Below are positions 15,576-24,708 of a DNA stretch of 33,507 bases, piece after piece. The notes beneath the pieces are model-generated. The model saw nothing but the letters and a program-made list of their open reading frames with translations, was not told the DNA's origin and searched no databases. This stretch comes from Lacticaseibacillus yichunensis (lineage in GTDB: Bacteria; Bacillota; Bacilli; Lactobacillales; Lactobacillaceae), in NCBI RefSeq assembly GCF_003946405.1, contig NZ_RHOG01000032.1, positions 1 through 33,507 on the forward strand. Direction: 5' to 3'. The position numbers and the translations under genes were made by a program. Position 1 is the stretch's first letter. Every line of letters starts with the position of its first letter.

Positions 15576-17714
15576 ATGGATATTTCTTCAATTGACACAC
15601 GGCACGCAACAAGCAACACGTTTGAACTGTCTCGCGGGAACAGTTTTCCCTTCACCGGCTATCCGTTTGGGATGAACTATTTTGCCATCGAGACCACCAA
15701 TGACAACTGGTGGTTCCACCCAGAGGCCCAGCATTATCGCGGCTTCCGTCTGACCCACCAGCCGACGATGTGGGCGGGCACGAAAGGCGACTTCGCCTCG
15801 GTGCGCATTTTGCCATTCGCGACGCGCTCCAAGGGCCTGCTGGATGTGCCATACGCCCCGCAATTCTCCACGTTCCAGCCCAATAAGCTGGAGATCGTGC
15901 AGAAAAACGACCGCATCCGCACGACGCTGGTGCCTTCCGAATACGGCGCGCTGATGCACATCACAGCCGCCGATGACGAACTCGGTGTAATCATTTCCTT
16001 CCCGACTGAGGGTGAAGTGACCAAGCACGAGGGCAATGTCATCGAGGGTTACTCGTTGCAGTTGCACGCGGACCGCACCACGCCGCTGAAATTGCGGTTC
16101 CACATCGAAGCGACCTCCCCCGTCGTCGATGCGACCACGATCGAAGACGGCGCCTTGCAGCTGAGCTTCGCCACGAGCGATGATGTCACGCTGCGCATTG
16201 GCACGTCTTTCATCAGCGAGGCTTATGCTGTTCGCAACATGCCGCAAGAAGACGAGGCAACGCTTTCGGCCAACATCACGGATGCGTGGAACGCCAAGCT
16301 CGGCAAGATCGAGATCTCTGATCACGACCGCGAGCGGGTCCAGACATTCTACCAGAATCTCTGGCGCGCGTTCCTGTACCCGATGAAACTCTACGAACTT
16401 GATGAAAATGGCGAGCCAGTCCATTACGACATGCACGCCGATGACGTCAAGCCGGGGTATCTCTACACCAACAACGGTTTTTGGGACACGGCGCGCACAG
16501 TGTATTCGCTGCAATCGCTGATCGAAGGCGACGAGTATCCGAAGATCCTGCACGGTTTTGTCAACAGCTACAAAGAAGGCGGCTATATGCCAAAATGGCT
16601 GTCGCCTGCAGATGGCGGCGGCATGCCGGGTAACTTGATCGACGCGGTTCTTGCAGACGCGGTGATCAAAGGCATTGCGCCTGAGTTGAATGAAACGTTC
16701 CTGGAAGGGATGCTGCATTCGGCGACGGAGCAGGATCCAAACGGTCGCTTGGGCCGGCGCTACCAGAATGATTACGCCAAGTATGGCTACATTCCGGCCG
16801 ACGTCCCAGAATCCGTTAACAACTCTCTTGATTATGCGTTCAGCGACTGGTGCATCTCGATCGTTGCGGCGCATCTTGGCAAGGACGAGCTGGCGGCCAA
16901 GTACCGCAAGCTGGCGCTGAATTATCAAAATAATTTTGATAAAGAGGTCGGCTTCATGGTGGCCAAAGACCGTGATGGTAACTTCAAGCCAGGCTTCTCC
17001 CCGATCTCATGGGGCGGCGATTTCACCGAGGGTTCGTCTTGGCAGTCGACCTTCCAGGAACCGCATGACATTCAGGGCTTGATCAATTTGTACGGCGGCG
17101 ATAAGGCGTTCTTGAAGCAGATCACCACCATGGCCAACTCTGAGCCGAAATACGACGTCAAAGGCTATGGCCACATCATTCACGAAGTCGCAGAAATGGA
17201 AGTCAACGAGTTTGGCCAGATCAACATGGGCAACCAGCCGAGCTTCCACCTGCCATATCTCTTCGCCTTTGCCGGCAAGTCGTATTACATGCAGCCGATG
17301 ATCAAGCAGATGATGACCAAACTGTTTTCCGCTGGCTGGCAAGGCTATCCAGGGGATGAAGATAACGGGTCCATGGCGTCCTGCTACATCTTCAACAGCC
17401 TTGGCTTCTATCCATTCTGCCCAGGCACCGATCAATATCTGTTCGGCATGCCGCTGTATGACCAGATCATCGTGCACCTGGCAAACGGCAAGGACCTGAC
17501 CCTGACCACCACGCAAAACCTGCCGCAGCATCAATTCATCGACCATCTCGAAGTCAACGGTGAGGCGTACCACAAGCCATACATCACCCACGACACCCTG
17601 ATGAACGGCGGGGCCATTGATTACACGCTGGGCCTGGTGCCAAATCCGGATAACTTTGATTCAGATGTTGTGCCGTATAGCTTGAGCAAAAAGGGTGCGG
17701 AACGCGGCGAATAG
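15576..17714 (+). CDS. GH92 exo-alpha-mannosidase
   Basis: A 712-residue calcium-dependent inverting alpha-mannosidase of family GH92, acting on alpha-1,2-, 1,3- or similar linkages in mannans and high-mannose N-glycans. The N-terminal beta-sandwich (about 1-240, with GNSFPFTGYPFGMNYF and a DNWWFHPEAQHYRGFRLTH-like motif) precedes an (alpha/alpha)6 barrel. Barrel motifs are GFWDTARTVYSL, GGYMPKWLSPADGGGMPGN, EGSSWQSTFQEPHD, GNQPSFHLPYLFAFAG and GYPGDEDNGSMASCYIFNSLGFYP; the DED triplet (594-596) includes the expected general base region. Most characterised members are secreted, but this one lacks a signal peptide. ATG 15576 follows GGAGG at 11 nt. It is the last gene before the structured region at 17715. 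Confidence 0.93.
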   Translation: MDISSIDTRHATSNTFELSRGNSFPFTGYPFGMNYFAIETTNDNWWFHPEAQHYRGFRLTHQPTMWAGTKGDFASVRILPFATRSKGLLDVPYAPQFSTFQPNKLEIVQKNDRIRTTLVPSEYGALMHITAADDELGVIISFPTEGEVTKHEGNVIEGYSLQLHADRTTPLKLRFHIEATSPVVDATTIEDGALQLSFATSDDVTLRIGTSFISEAYAVRNMPQEDEATLSANITDAWNAKLGKIEISDHDRERVQTFYQNLWRAFLYPMKLYELDENGEPVHYDMHADDVKPGYLYTNNGFWDTARTVYSLQSLIEGDEYPKILHGFVNSYKEGGYMPKWLSPADGGGMPGNLIDAVLADAVIKGIAPELNETFLEGMLHSATEQDPNGRLGRRYQNDYAKYGYIPADVPESVNNSLDYAFSDWCISIVAAHLGKDELAAKYRKLALNYQNNFDKEVGFMVAKDRDGNFKPGFSPISWGGDFTEGSSWQSTFQEPHDIQGLINLYGGDKAFLKQITTMANSEPKYDVKGYGHIIHEVAEMEVNEFGQINMGNQPSFHLPYLFAFAGKSYYMQPMIKQMMTKLFSAGWQGYPGDEDNGSMASCYIFNSLGFYPFCPGTDQYLFGMPLYDQIIVHLANGKDLTLTTTQNLPQHQFIDHLEVNGEAYHKPYITHDTLMNGGAIDYTLGLVPNPDNFDSDVVPYSLSKKGAERGE

Positions 17715-17791
17715 GTCTGAGCAGCTAGTGCGGCCCAGGCGCGAATGGCGTCCTTGGCCATCCGTGACTGGGCGACTAGATGCCTCAGACC
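17714..17791 (+). terminator. Long imperfect hairpin after GH92
   Basis: GGTCTGAG (17714-17721) pairs with CTCAGACC (17784-17791). Further pairing inward is CTAG/CTAG, CCCAG/CTGGG and TGGC/GCCA, giving a stem of over 25 paired positions with bulges. It begins at the last base of the GH92 stop codon and has no T run, so it is more likely an mRNA 3'-end stabiliser or partial terminator than a classic terminator. Confidence 0.5.
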
Positions 17792-18396
17792 TGCCGCGTG
17801 AAGCCCAACTAGCGCGGATAGGCATCTCACTGATACATCGTTATGGCGGTCCGCCGCCAAGTTAAAAAGCCTTCTTCGACAGAGACCTTTTGTCCTTTTG
17901 CCATCTGCACACGCGATGACCACAAAGGGCTCTGGGTCTCTGCTTTTTTGAGGAAGGGCAGGCAAGATTGACGACCTCTTCGACTGCACAGAAGTCCATT
18001 TGGAGAAGTGCAGGAAACGGTAATCAGAGGCCGGTTCAAACGTTTCTCGCAATGAGAAAGATTGGGAATCCGGCAATATATTTCCAGTACGTGTTTAGTA
18101 ACTTCAGTGCTGGATTTGAGGGCGGGCTCCGGCCAGAAACGGCTCAGCCCCCTTGTCGTTGTTAGCGGCCAAGCCGCTTACAACGAAGGCAAGCTTTGAG
18201 ACCGCGACCTTTGCGGGCTCAAAGTTGCCTGGGAGCGTTCCAGCCAGTTTCTGGCCGGAGCCCACCCGGGCGTTAGCACAAACAGGTTTTATAGAACTTA
18301 GGAACTGGGCAGATTGTTGCTCGGCTCCCCGCAATTATTCAAAATTCGAGTAAGGTTTGACCGGCTGCGGAGCCGGTCTAAAAGGAGTTGTGACAT
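17792..18396 (+). other. Gene-free region dense in inverted repeats
   Basis: I see no gene in these 600 bases. Visible pairings are CCTTC...CAGAGACC with GGTCTCTG...GAAGG (about 17867-17957), CTGCAC/GTGCAG with an inner TCCA/TGGA (17984-18013), the nested element 18124-18263, and GACCGGCT/AGCCGGTC around GCGG (18359-18378) immediately before the ribosome binding site AAAGGAG of the next gene. No convincing promoter was found, so the downstream genes may be read from the transporter operon or from an unseen promoter here. Confidence 0.6.
18124..18263 (+). ncRNA. Nested inverted-repeat element, three-way-junction shape
   Basis: A long outer stem pairs 18124-18144 (GGGCTCCGGCCAGAAAC then GGCT) with 18242-18263, with one bulged base. 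It encloses two hairpins: CGTTGTTAGCGG/CCGCTTACAACG (18157-18168 with 18174-18185, one mismatch) and GGCAAGCTTTGAG/CTCAAAGTTGCC (18188-18200 with 18218-18229, one bulge) whose stem continues as CCGC/GCGG. The order and depth of pairing indicate a folded RNA or a mobile palindromic repeat. I do not recognise it as a known riboswitch. Confidence 0.5.
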
Positions 18397-20382
18397 ATGG
18401 TAGATCGAATTCCATCAGTCCCGTTGATCGTCCATGATCCATATTTTTCCATCTGGTCCCCGGCAGATCACCTCAATGATCGCGAAACTGAAAGTTGGAA
18501 CGGTAAACAGATGCCGATTCGCGCGGTCCTGCGCATTGCGGGCCAAACCTATTCGGTGATCGGCGAAAATCGCGGCGTTGAAAAACTGCCGCAAGTCGAC
18601 CTCAGCATTCAGCCGACCGAGACCATCGCGACATTCCAAAACAAGCAAGTCAACCTGACTCTGACGTTTGCCCAGCATTTTGACCTCGCTGATCTTGAGG
18701 CGGTGTCCGAGCCAGTCACGTATTTCCGGGCGGCGCTGGCGTCGGCGGATGGCAAGGCCCATGATGCCGAGCTGCAGCTGACATTCGACAGTACGATCAC
18801 CTATGAAAGTCTGAACGACAACCGCTTGATCGCGTCCTCGTTTGAGCTGGCGCATTCGACGGCGGTGATGCTGGGTAAGGCGCGGCAGACGCCACTTAAC
18901 CAGTCCGGTGACCTCATCAATATTGATTGGGGCTATCTGTATCTGGCTGCCAGCAATGAAAGCCAGACCACGGTGAGCGCGGTCAGCGAGTGGAATGATT
19001 ATTCGCTGAAGGCGTCGATGAACCTGTCGACTTATGACAACGGGAGCTGCGACCTGTTGATCGCATACGACGATGTGGCGTCGATCAATTATTTTGGCCT
19101 CACGCTGAACGCGTACTGGAAGAAGCAATATCCATCGCTGCTGGACTTGCTGGATGTGCGTAGCCAGCAGATCGACCCAATTTTGGCGCATTGCGCCCAG
19201 CTCAACGAGTCCATCAACAAGCAGGCCACCACAGTCGGTGGGGATGATTACCGGCTGATCTGCGCAACGGCTTATCGCCAGTCGATCGCGGCGCACAAGC
19301 TGGTCGAGGATGAAAATGGCGAGTTGCTTTTCCTCAGCAAGGAATGCAACTCCAACGGGTGCATTGCCACGGTCGACGTTTCCTATCCGTCGACGCCGCT
19401 TTACCTCGCGTTCAACCCGCAGTTGGTGGAAGGCATGCTGCGCCCAATCTTCCGTTTCGCCAGCTTGCCAGTGTGGCCATTTGCCTTTGCGCCGCATGAT
19501 GCGGGCCGCTATCCATATGCGACGGGCCAAGTCTATGGCATGAAGCAACAGCGCGGCCGCGATGATGGTACCTGGATCATCGACCGTGACACGATTCCGC
19601 CGTACTACACTTATCCGGCTTCTTCGGATCTCTACGAAGAAAAGTTCCAGATGCCAGTTGAGGAATGCGGCGACATGATCATCATGAGTTGCGCCGCGGA
19701 CGCCCTGCTCAAGGATGGTTTTGTCCGGGCGCACAAGGATCAGCTGATCGCCTGGAGCGACTTCCTCATTCGCAATGGTCAAGATCCGGAGAACCAGCTC
19801 TGCACGGATGATTTTGCCGGTCATTTGGCGCATAACGTCAACCTGTCCTTGAAGGCAATCGTCGCGCTAGGCGCGTTGGGTAAGGCGCTGCTGGATATCA
19901 ACGAAGACGATGCCAAGCGCTTGACCTTGGCCGCCCAAGAGATGGCCGCAATCTGGGAAAAGACGGCGGCCAATGACACGGATACGCGCTTGGCCTTTGA
20001 CCAGGCGGATACTTGGTCCTTGAAATACAACTTGGTCTGGGATGATGTCTTGCACCTGAATCTCTTCACCCCTGAGGTCAAGGAAAAGGAGCTCGCGCGG
20101 TACGCCAAAGAGGCCAACGATTACGGGACGCCGCTTGATCCACGGGCGGAATACACAAAGGCGGATTGGCTGATGTGGGTCGGCGCCCTGGCGGAAAATC
20201 GCAAGGGGCTGGCGGTCTTCACCACGCCGCTGGCCAAGTTCCTGCATGATACCACGGACCGCGTGCCATTTTCCGATTGGTATCACACCACCGACGGCCA
20301 TTTTGTGGCGTTCAAGAATCGCACGGTCATCGGGGGCACGTTCATGCCGCTGCTCAAGTCGCTGCATAAATTTCGTGGCTGA
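18397..20382 (+). CDS. Glutaminase A-like protein (DUF4965/DUF1793 family)
   Basis: A 661-residue protein of the family named after fungal glutaminase A (DUF5127/DUF4964-like N-terminus, then DUF4965 and DUF1793 regions). It opens with PSVPLIVHDPYFSIWSPADHLND, a typical family start. The C-terminal (alpha/alpha)6-like part shows PVEECGDMIIMS, WDDVLHLNLF, YGTPLDPRAEYTKADW (about 576-591) and RVPFSDWYHTTDG (about 621-633). In bacteria, genes of this family often lie in glycan-degradation clusters beside mannosidases, and the fold suggests a glycosidase as readily as an amidase; true activity is uncertain. It has no signal peptide, whereas fungal members are secreted. ATG 18397 follows AAAGGAG by 9 nt. 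The next gene starts 29 nt downstream. Confidence 0.85.
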   Translation: MVDRIPSVPLIVHDPYFSIWSPADHLNDRETESWNGKQMPIRAVLRIAGQTYSVIGENRGVEKLPQVDLSIQPTETIATFQNKQVNLTLTFAQHFDLADLEAVSEPVTYFRAALASADGKAHDAELQLTFDSTITYESLNDNRLIASSFELAHSTAVMLGKARQTPLNQSGDLINIDWGYLYLAASNESQTTVSAVSEWNDYSLKASMNLSTYDNGSCDLLIAYDDVASINYFGLTLNAYWKKQYPSLLDLLDVRSQQIDPILAHCAQLNESINKQATTVGGDDYRLICATAYRQSIAAHKLVEDENGELLFLSKECNSNGCIATVDVSYPSTPLYLAFNPQLVEGMLRPIFRFASLPVWPFAFAPHDAGRYPYATGQVYGMKQQRGRDDGTWIIDRDTIPPYYTYPASSDLYEEKFQMPVEECGDMIIMSCAADALLKDGFVRAHKDQLIAWSDFLIRNGQDPENQLCTDDFAGHLAHNVNLSLKAIVALGALGKALLDINEDDAKRLTLAAQEMAAIWEKTAANDTDTRLAFDQADTWSLKYNLVWDDVLHLNLFTPEVKEKELARYAKEANDYGTPLDPRAEYTKADWLMWVGALAENRKGLAVFTTPLAKFLHDTTDRVPFSDWYHTTDGHFVAFKNRTVIGGTFMPLLKSLHKFRG

Positions 20383-20411
20383 TCGCAGCTGATTGATAAG
20401 GAGAGAACGAT

Positions 20412-23400
20412 TTGAATTATTCCGTAGATGATTTTCTCGCGAAAGCCCGCCAGCAGCTGGCTATCTTGCACGGCTGGTTCTACGCAGGCTTCAGTGAGGT
20501 CCCCGATCTTGAGCTGACGCCGGACACCCGCGCGGATAAGCGCTGGGAGCCGGCCGATGCGACATGGACGCCGGTGTCACTTGGCAGCAAGTGGGAAGGC
20601 CGCGACAAATATTTCTGGCTGCGTTTTTCCCTGACGGTGCCAGAGCTTGAACAAGGCGCGCACTTTGTCCTGCACATGGAATTGGGTCGCACAGGAGGCG
20701 GCGGCAATTCCGGGTTTGAGGGGCTGGTGTTTGTGAATGGCAAGCCGCGCCAGGCGGTGGATTCCAATCACGAAGATGCCTATTTTGAGGACAGTTTTGC
20801 CGGCCAGACGCTTCAAATCGCAATCAAGCTCTGGACCGGGCTGGAAGGTGGCGGCGAGCCGCAGATTCAGCATTATGTCCTGAAGGCGCTGTGTGCCGGG
20901 GTGCTGGATCAGCCGGTGGTCGATGTGTTCGATTATCTCGACAACATTGTCGGCACGGTGGCGACGCTGGGGCCGGATGAGCCGCTGCGCTATGGCTACA
21001 TGACTCTTGTGCGCCAGGCGTTTGCCCAGTTCGTTTGGGCGGAGATGACCCCAAGCACGATCGATGGCGTGGCGCAGGCGGTGCTCGGCCAGATCCATCA
21101 ATTCATCGCCAGCCATGCCGGGGAGAAAAAGGCGTACACGATCACGGCGGTGGGGCACACGCACATCGACGTCGCGTGGCTGTGGCGGCTGCGCCACACG
21201 CAGGAAAAAGTGGCCCGGTCCTTTTCGACTGTTCTGGAGCTGATGAAGGAATATCCCGACTATGTCTTTTTCCAAAGCACGCCTCAGGGTTATGCCTACT
21301 TGCAGGAAGATTATCCGGAGATGTGGGAGGAGATCCAGGCCCGCATCAAGGAAGGCCGCTGGGAGGCCAATGGTGCGACGTGGCTGGAGCCGGATACGAA
21401 TATTCCTAGTGGCGAAAGTCTGACACGCCAGTTCCTGTATGGCAGTGGCTATTTCCACCAGCACTTCAACGCCCGGCAAAATGTGTTGTGGTTGCCGGAT
21501 GTGTTCGGCTACTCGGCGGCGGTGCCGCAGATCATGCAGGGCTTTGGGGTCAAGAATTTCATGACCACGAAGATCTCGTGGAACGACACAAACCGGATGC
21601 CGCATGACACGTTTTACTGGCAAGGCATTGATGGGTCGAAGGTCTTGACGCATTTTGTCACGACGGTCGAGCCGGAAGCCGAGTTCGACAACCCGCGGGA
21701 GTGGCGATACACGTACAATGGCCTTTTGACGCCGCGGACGGTGCTGGGCACGTATCATGTGTATGCGGACAAGCCGCTGAACGACGACTTGCTGCTGAGC
21801 TATGGCTTCGGCGATGGCGGCGGCGGCCCAACGCGCGAGCAGATCAAGAATATGGCGATCATGGATGAGCTGCCGGGCTTGCCGCATGTCCGGCCCGGCC
21901 GCGTGGATGATTATTTTGACCGGCTCGATGGGAAGATCGAAGCGGCTGAGGCGGATGTCGCCACGTGGCGTGGGGAGCTGTACCTGGAATTCCATCGCGG
22001 CACGTACACGTCGCAGGCCAATGTGAAAAAGTGGAACCGGCGCGCCGAATACGCACTGCGGGATGTTGAGTTGCGGTACGCGGCGGCGCATGTCGAGCGC
22101 GGCATCGAGTACCCGACGGAAAAATTACGCGACTTGTGGATCATCTTGCTGCGGAATCAGTTCCATGACATTCTGCCCGGCTCGGCGATTCGCGAAGTCT
22201 ACGAAGATGCGGCGGTCGAGTTCAAGCAGCTGTTTGACGGTGTCGCGGAATTGCAGGCCGCATTGACCGACCAGACGACGACCAAGGCACCAGATCAGGT
22301 GACGGTGGTCAATCATTTGGCTTGGCCGCAAACGGGGCTGGTGCACTTGCCGAAGCTCGTGACCGCCAAGTTGCCAAATGGCGATTTTGCGCCGCGCGCC
22401 CAGGTCAAGGCGGGCACTGCGGTACAAGTGACAGTGCCGGCCATGGGTAGCGTGACCCTCACGCTCTCGGACGCACCGGATGAACGCGACCTTCTGACCC
22501 CGCCGCATCCGGTTCCGGCGCTTCATGTGAGCGACCACACGGCGACGACGCCATTTTACGATGTGCTGTTTGACTCAGACGGGCATCTCGTTTCGTTGCG
22601 GGACCGCGTAACCGGCCGCGAATTTCTCGACCCCAAATTGGGCGGGAACGTCCTGACGATCTACGAAGATAAGCCGCTTTATTTCGACGACTGGGATATC
22701 AATAAGGATTATCCGGACAAGGCTCAGCGGCTGGTCGCCAAGAGCTGGCGAGTCGGCGAGGAAAACGATCTTTATGCCGATTTTGAATCCAAGTATGTGA
22801 TTGGCGAGTCGACGATCAAGCAGACGATTCGCTTCTATTCAGACAAGCCGCAGATCGATTTTCTCACCCATGTCGATTGGCACGAGCGCCAGCGCCTGCT
22901 TCGGACCGCGTTCAACACCAACATCTTGGCGGACAACGCGCGCTACGACATTCAATATGGCAATGTGCTGCGGCCAACCAACGACAACACCAGCTGGGAT
23001 CAGGCGAAGTTTGAGACCTGCGCGCACAAGTGGGCGGATCTCTCCGAGCGCGATTACGGCCTGGCGCTGCTCAACGACAGTAAGTATGGTTATCGGATCA
23101 AGGACAAGCAGGTGTCGATGACGCTACTCAAGTCGGGCAATTACCCGGATCCGCACGCGGACGAAGGCGAACACGACTTCACCTATTCCTTGCTGCCACA
23201 TGACGGTGACTTCTTGGTCGGCGAGGTGGAGAAGGTGGCCAGCGAACTGAACCAGCCGCTGACTGTGAACGCCGGTGTCGGCGAAAACACGGCGGCACCG
23301 CTGTTCACCTTCACGGGCGAGCATCCGGTGGCGGTGGATGCCATCAAGCTTTCCGAAGATGGGCAACATGTCCTCGTGCGCCTGCATGATTACACCGGCG

Positions 23401-23564
23401 GGCACGAAGGGGTCATGATCCGACCGAATCAGCCGGCGAAGGCCGCTTACTTGGCGAACTTGGATGAGACGCTGGTCGATGACGGGACAGACCTGTTGGT
23501 GGATGATTGCGTGAATATCACGATGCGGCCGTATCAGATTCTGACGGTGGCCTTTGACTTTTGA
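20412..23564 (+). CDS. GH38 alpha-mannosidase (first copy)
   Basis: A 1050-residue zinc-dependent retaining alpha-mannosidase, family GH38, bacterial cytoplasmic type. After an N-terminal region of about 240 residues, the catalytic barrel carries zinc ligands in HTHIDVAW (His251, Asp253), the nucleophile Asp363 in LPDVFGYS, and another metal ligand His585 in RNQFHDILPGS; a helical bundle and beta-sandwich domains follow. It should release terminal mannose from imported oligosaccharides. The start is a TTG: AAGGAG (20399-20404) precedes it by 7 nt, and the N-terminus aligns with the second copy (DDFLAKARQQLAIL against SDFLAKATQQLHIL). Very close to the enzyme at 29186, implying a duplication. 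Confidence 0.95.
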   Translation: MNYSVDDFLAKARQQLAILHGWFYAGFSEVPDLELTPDTRADKRWEPADATWTPVSLGSKWEGRDKYFWLRFSLTVPELEQGAHFVLHMELGRTGGGGNSGFEGLVFVNGKPRQAVDSNHEDAYFEDSFAGQTLQIAIKLWTGLEGGGEPQIQHYVLKALCAGVLDQPVVDVFDYLDNIVGTVATLGPDEPLRYGYMTLVRQAFAQFVWAEMTPSTIDGVAQAVLGQIHQFIASHAGEKKAYTITAVGHTHIDVAWLWRLRHTQEKVARSFSTVLELMKEYPDYVFFQSTPQGYAYLQEDYPEMWEEIQARIKEGRWEANGATWLEPDTNIPSGESLTRQFLYGSGYFHQHFNARQNVLWLPDVFGYSAAVPQIMQGFGVKNFMTTKISWNDTNRMPHDTFYWQGIDGSKVLTHFVTTVEPEAEFDNPREWRYTYNGLLTPRTVLGTYHVYADKPLNDDLLLSYGFGDGGGGPTREQIKNMAIMDELPGLPHVRPGRVDDYFDRLDGKIEAAEADVATWRGELYLEFHRGTYTSQANVKKWNRRAEYALRDVELRYAAAHVERGIEYPTEKLRDLWIILLRNQFHDILPGSAIREVYEDAAVEFKQLFDGVAELQAALTDQTTTKAPDQVTVVNHLAWPQTGLVHLPKLVTAKLPNGDFAPRAQVKAGTAVQVTVPAMGSVTLTLSDAPDERDLLTPPHPVPALHVSDHTATTPFYDVLFDSDGHLVSLRDRVTGREFLDPKLGGNVLTIYEDKPLYFDDWDINKDYPDKAQRLVAKSWRVGEENDLYADFESKYVIGESTIKQTIRFYSDKPQIDFLTHVDWHERQRLLRTAFNTNILADNARYDIQYGNVLRPTNDNTSWDQAKFETCAHKWADLSERDYGLALLNDSKYGYRIKDKQVSMTLLKSGNYPDPHADEGEHDFTYSLLPHDGDFLVGEVEKVASELNQPLTVNAGVGENTAAPLFTFTGEHPVAVDAIKLSEDGQHVLVRLHDYTGGHEGVMIRPNQPAKAAYLANLDETLVDDGTDLLVDDCVNITMRPYQILTVAFDF

Positions 23565-23573
23565 TCTCGTTTT

Positions 23574-23603
23574 GCGCGTTGGCCTTTCCCCTGGCCAGCG
23601 CGC
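23574..23603 (+). repeat. Hairpin after the first GH38 gene
   Basis: GCGCGTTGGCC (23574-23584) pairs with GGCCAGCGCGC (23593-23603), 11 bp with one wobble. There is no T run; it immediately precedes the true terminator and may stabilise the GH38 mRNA end. Confidence 0.5.
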
Positions 23604-23605
23604 CG

Positions 23606-23637
23606 CAGCTCCTGCCGAAATGGTGGGGGCTGTTTTT
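23606..23637 (+). terminator. Rho-independent terminator between GH38 and GH76
   Basis: CAGCTCCTGCC (23606-23616) pairs with GGTGGGGGCTG (23622-23632) through an 11-bp stem with three G-U wobbles and a GAAAT loop, followed by TTTTT. It ends only 22 nt before the GH76 start codon, so it would attenuate rather than cleanly divide the cluster. Confidence 0.7.
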
Positions 23638-23659
23638 GGTGGAGAGATGAGGTGTGAAA

Positions 23660-24703
23660 ATGAATTTTGAGGAAGAAGCGGCTCTGGCGCAGCGCAGTCT
23701 AGAACATTATTTTCGCTCGGCGGATCCATTGCAGGGCTACAACAATGTTTATCCTTTGATGCACTGGCACCAAAATGATGTCTTTAATTATTGGTGGGTG
23801 GCGCATCTGGTGGACAGTCAGCTGGATGCCTTTTCGCGAAGCGGGGATGCCCTTGATCTGCGGCGGGCCGAGGCCACGTATGCGGCGAACAAGGCGCGCA
23901 ACCACGGGACGCTGCTGCATGTTTATTACGATGATGAGTTGTGGAACGCGCTGGCGGCGGTGCGGCTATATCAGGCGACGGGGACGGCAAGCTATCTGGC
24001 GGATGCCCAGCAGGTCTGTGCGGACGTGTTCCGGACGGCGTGGAATGAGGCGCAAGGCGGCGGCTTCGCGTGGACGCGGATGCAGCTGGATTACAAGAAC
24101 ACGCCGGCCAATGCGCCTGCGATGATCTTGGCGTTGCGACTCTATCAGCTCGATCCGCAGCCCGCGTATCTGGAGAAGAGTCTGGCGGATCTGGCATGGC
24201 TTCGCGAGACGCTGGTGGATGCGGATTCGCAATTTGTGGCGGATGGCGTCAACCGGCTGGGCGATGGGAAAATCGATGTGCAGTGGCCGTTTTCGTACAA
24301 TCAGGGCGTTTATATCGGCGCGCTGATCGAATTTTTCCATGTGACCGGCGAGCGGCAGTATCTTGAGGATGCCCTGACGTGTGCCCGCACGACTTTGGCC
24401 CGGCTGGCGCAGGATGGCGTGCTGGTCGATGTCGGTGAAGGCGGCGGGGATGTCGGGTTGTTCAAGGGCATTTTCTACCGGTATGCGGCGCTGCTGGTGC
24501 AAGAGACCGGCGATGCAGGGCTGCGCGACTTTATTTTGGCGAGCTGCGCAGTGCTCGCAGACCATGCGTTGACCGACGATGGCTGGCTATTGGCACGGGC
24601 CAATTGGCGGGAACGGGTGATGCTGCCGCTGGTGGCTTTGTCGGAAGAACTCAGTGCGGTGATGGTGCTGGAGGCAGCGGCGTCGCTCCAGACGAAAGGG
24701 TGA
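23660..24703 (+). CDS. GH76 family protein (alpha-1,6-mannanase-like)
   Basis: A 347-residue (alpha/alpha)6-barrel protein of family GH76, whose characterised members are retaining endo-alpha-1,6-mannanases acting on fungal mannan backbones. The paired catalytic aspartates are visible as YYDDELW (Asp91, Asp92), followed by GGFAWTRMQLDYKNTPANAPA and WPFSYNQGVYIGAL, both family-typical. It spans a single complete domain. Known GH76 mannanases are exported; this one has no signal peptide, so it may trim short imported mannosides. ATG 23660 lies 7 nt after GAGG; a GTG at 23654 overlaps that site. GH78 begins 5 nt after its stop, indicating translational coupling. Confidence 0.88.
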   Translation: MNFEEEAALAQRSLEHYFRSADPLQGYNNVYPLMHWHQNDVFNYWWVAHLVDSQLDAFSRSGDALDLRRAEATYAANKARNHGTLLHVYYDDELWNALAAVRLYQATGTASYLADAQQVCADVFRTAWNEAQGGGFAWTRMQLDYKNTPANAPAMILALRLYQLDPQPAYLEKSLADLAWLRETLVDADSQFVADGVNRLGDGKIDVQWPFSYNQGVYIGALIEFFHVTGERQYLEDALTCARTTLARLAQDGVLVDVGEGGGDVGLFKGIFYRYAALLVQETGDAGLRDFILASCAVLADHALTDDGWLLARANWRERVMLPLVALSEELSAVMVLEAAASLQTKG

Positions 24704-24708
24704 AGCAG

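Noticed and set aside
15588-16928. Long minus-strand open frame opposite GH92
   Set aside because: It is a shadow of a high-GC gene with full GH92 motifs, has no ribosome binding site and encodes no recognisable domain.
18124-18263. tRNA or known riboswitch
   Set aside because: Stem lengths and the absence of T-loop or other conserved motifs do not fit a tRNA or any riboswitch I can identify.
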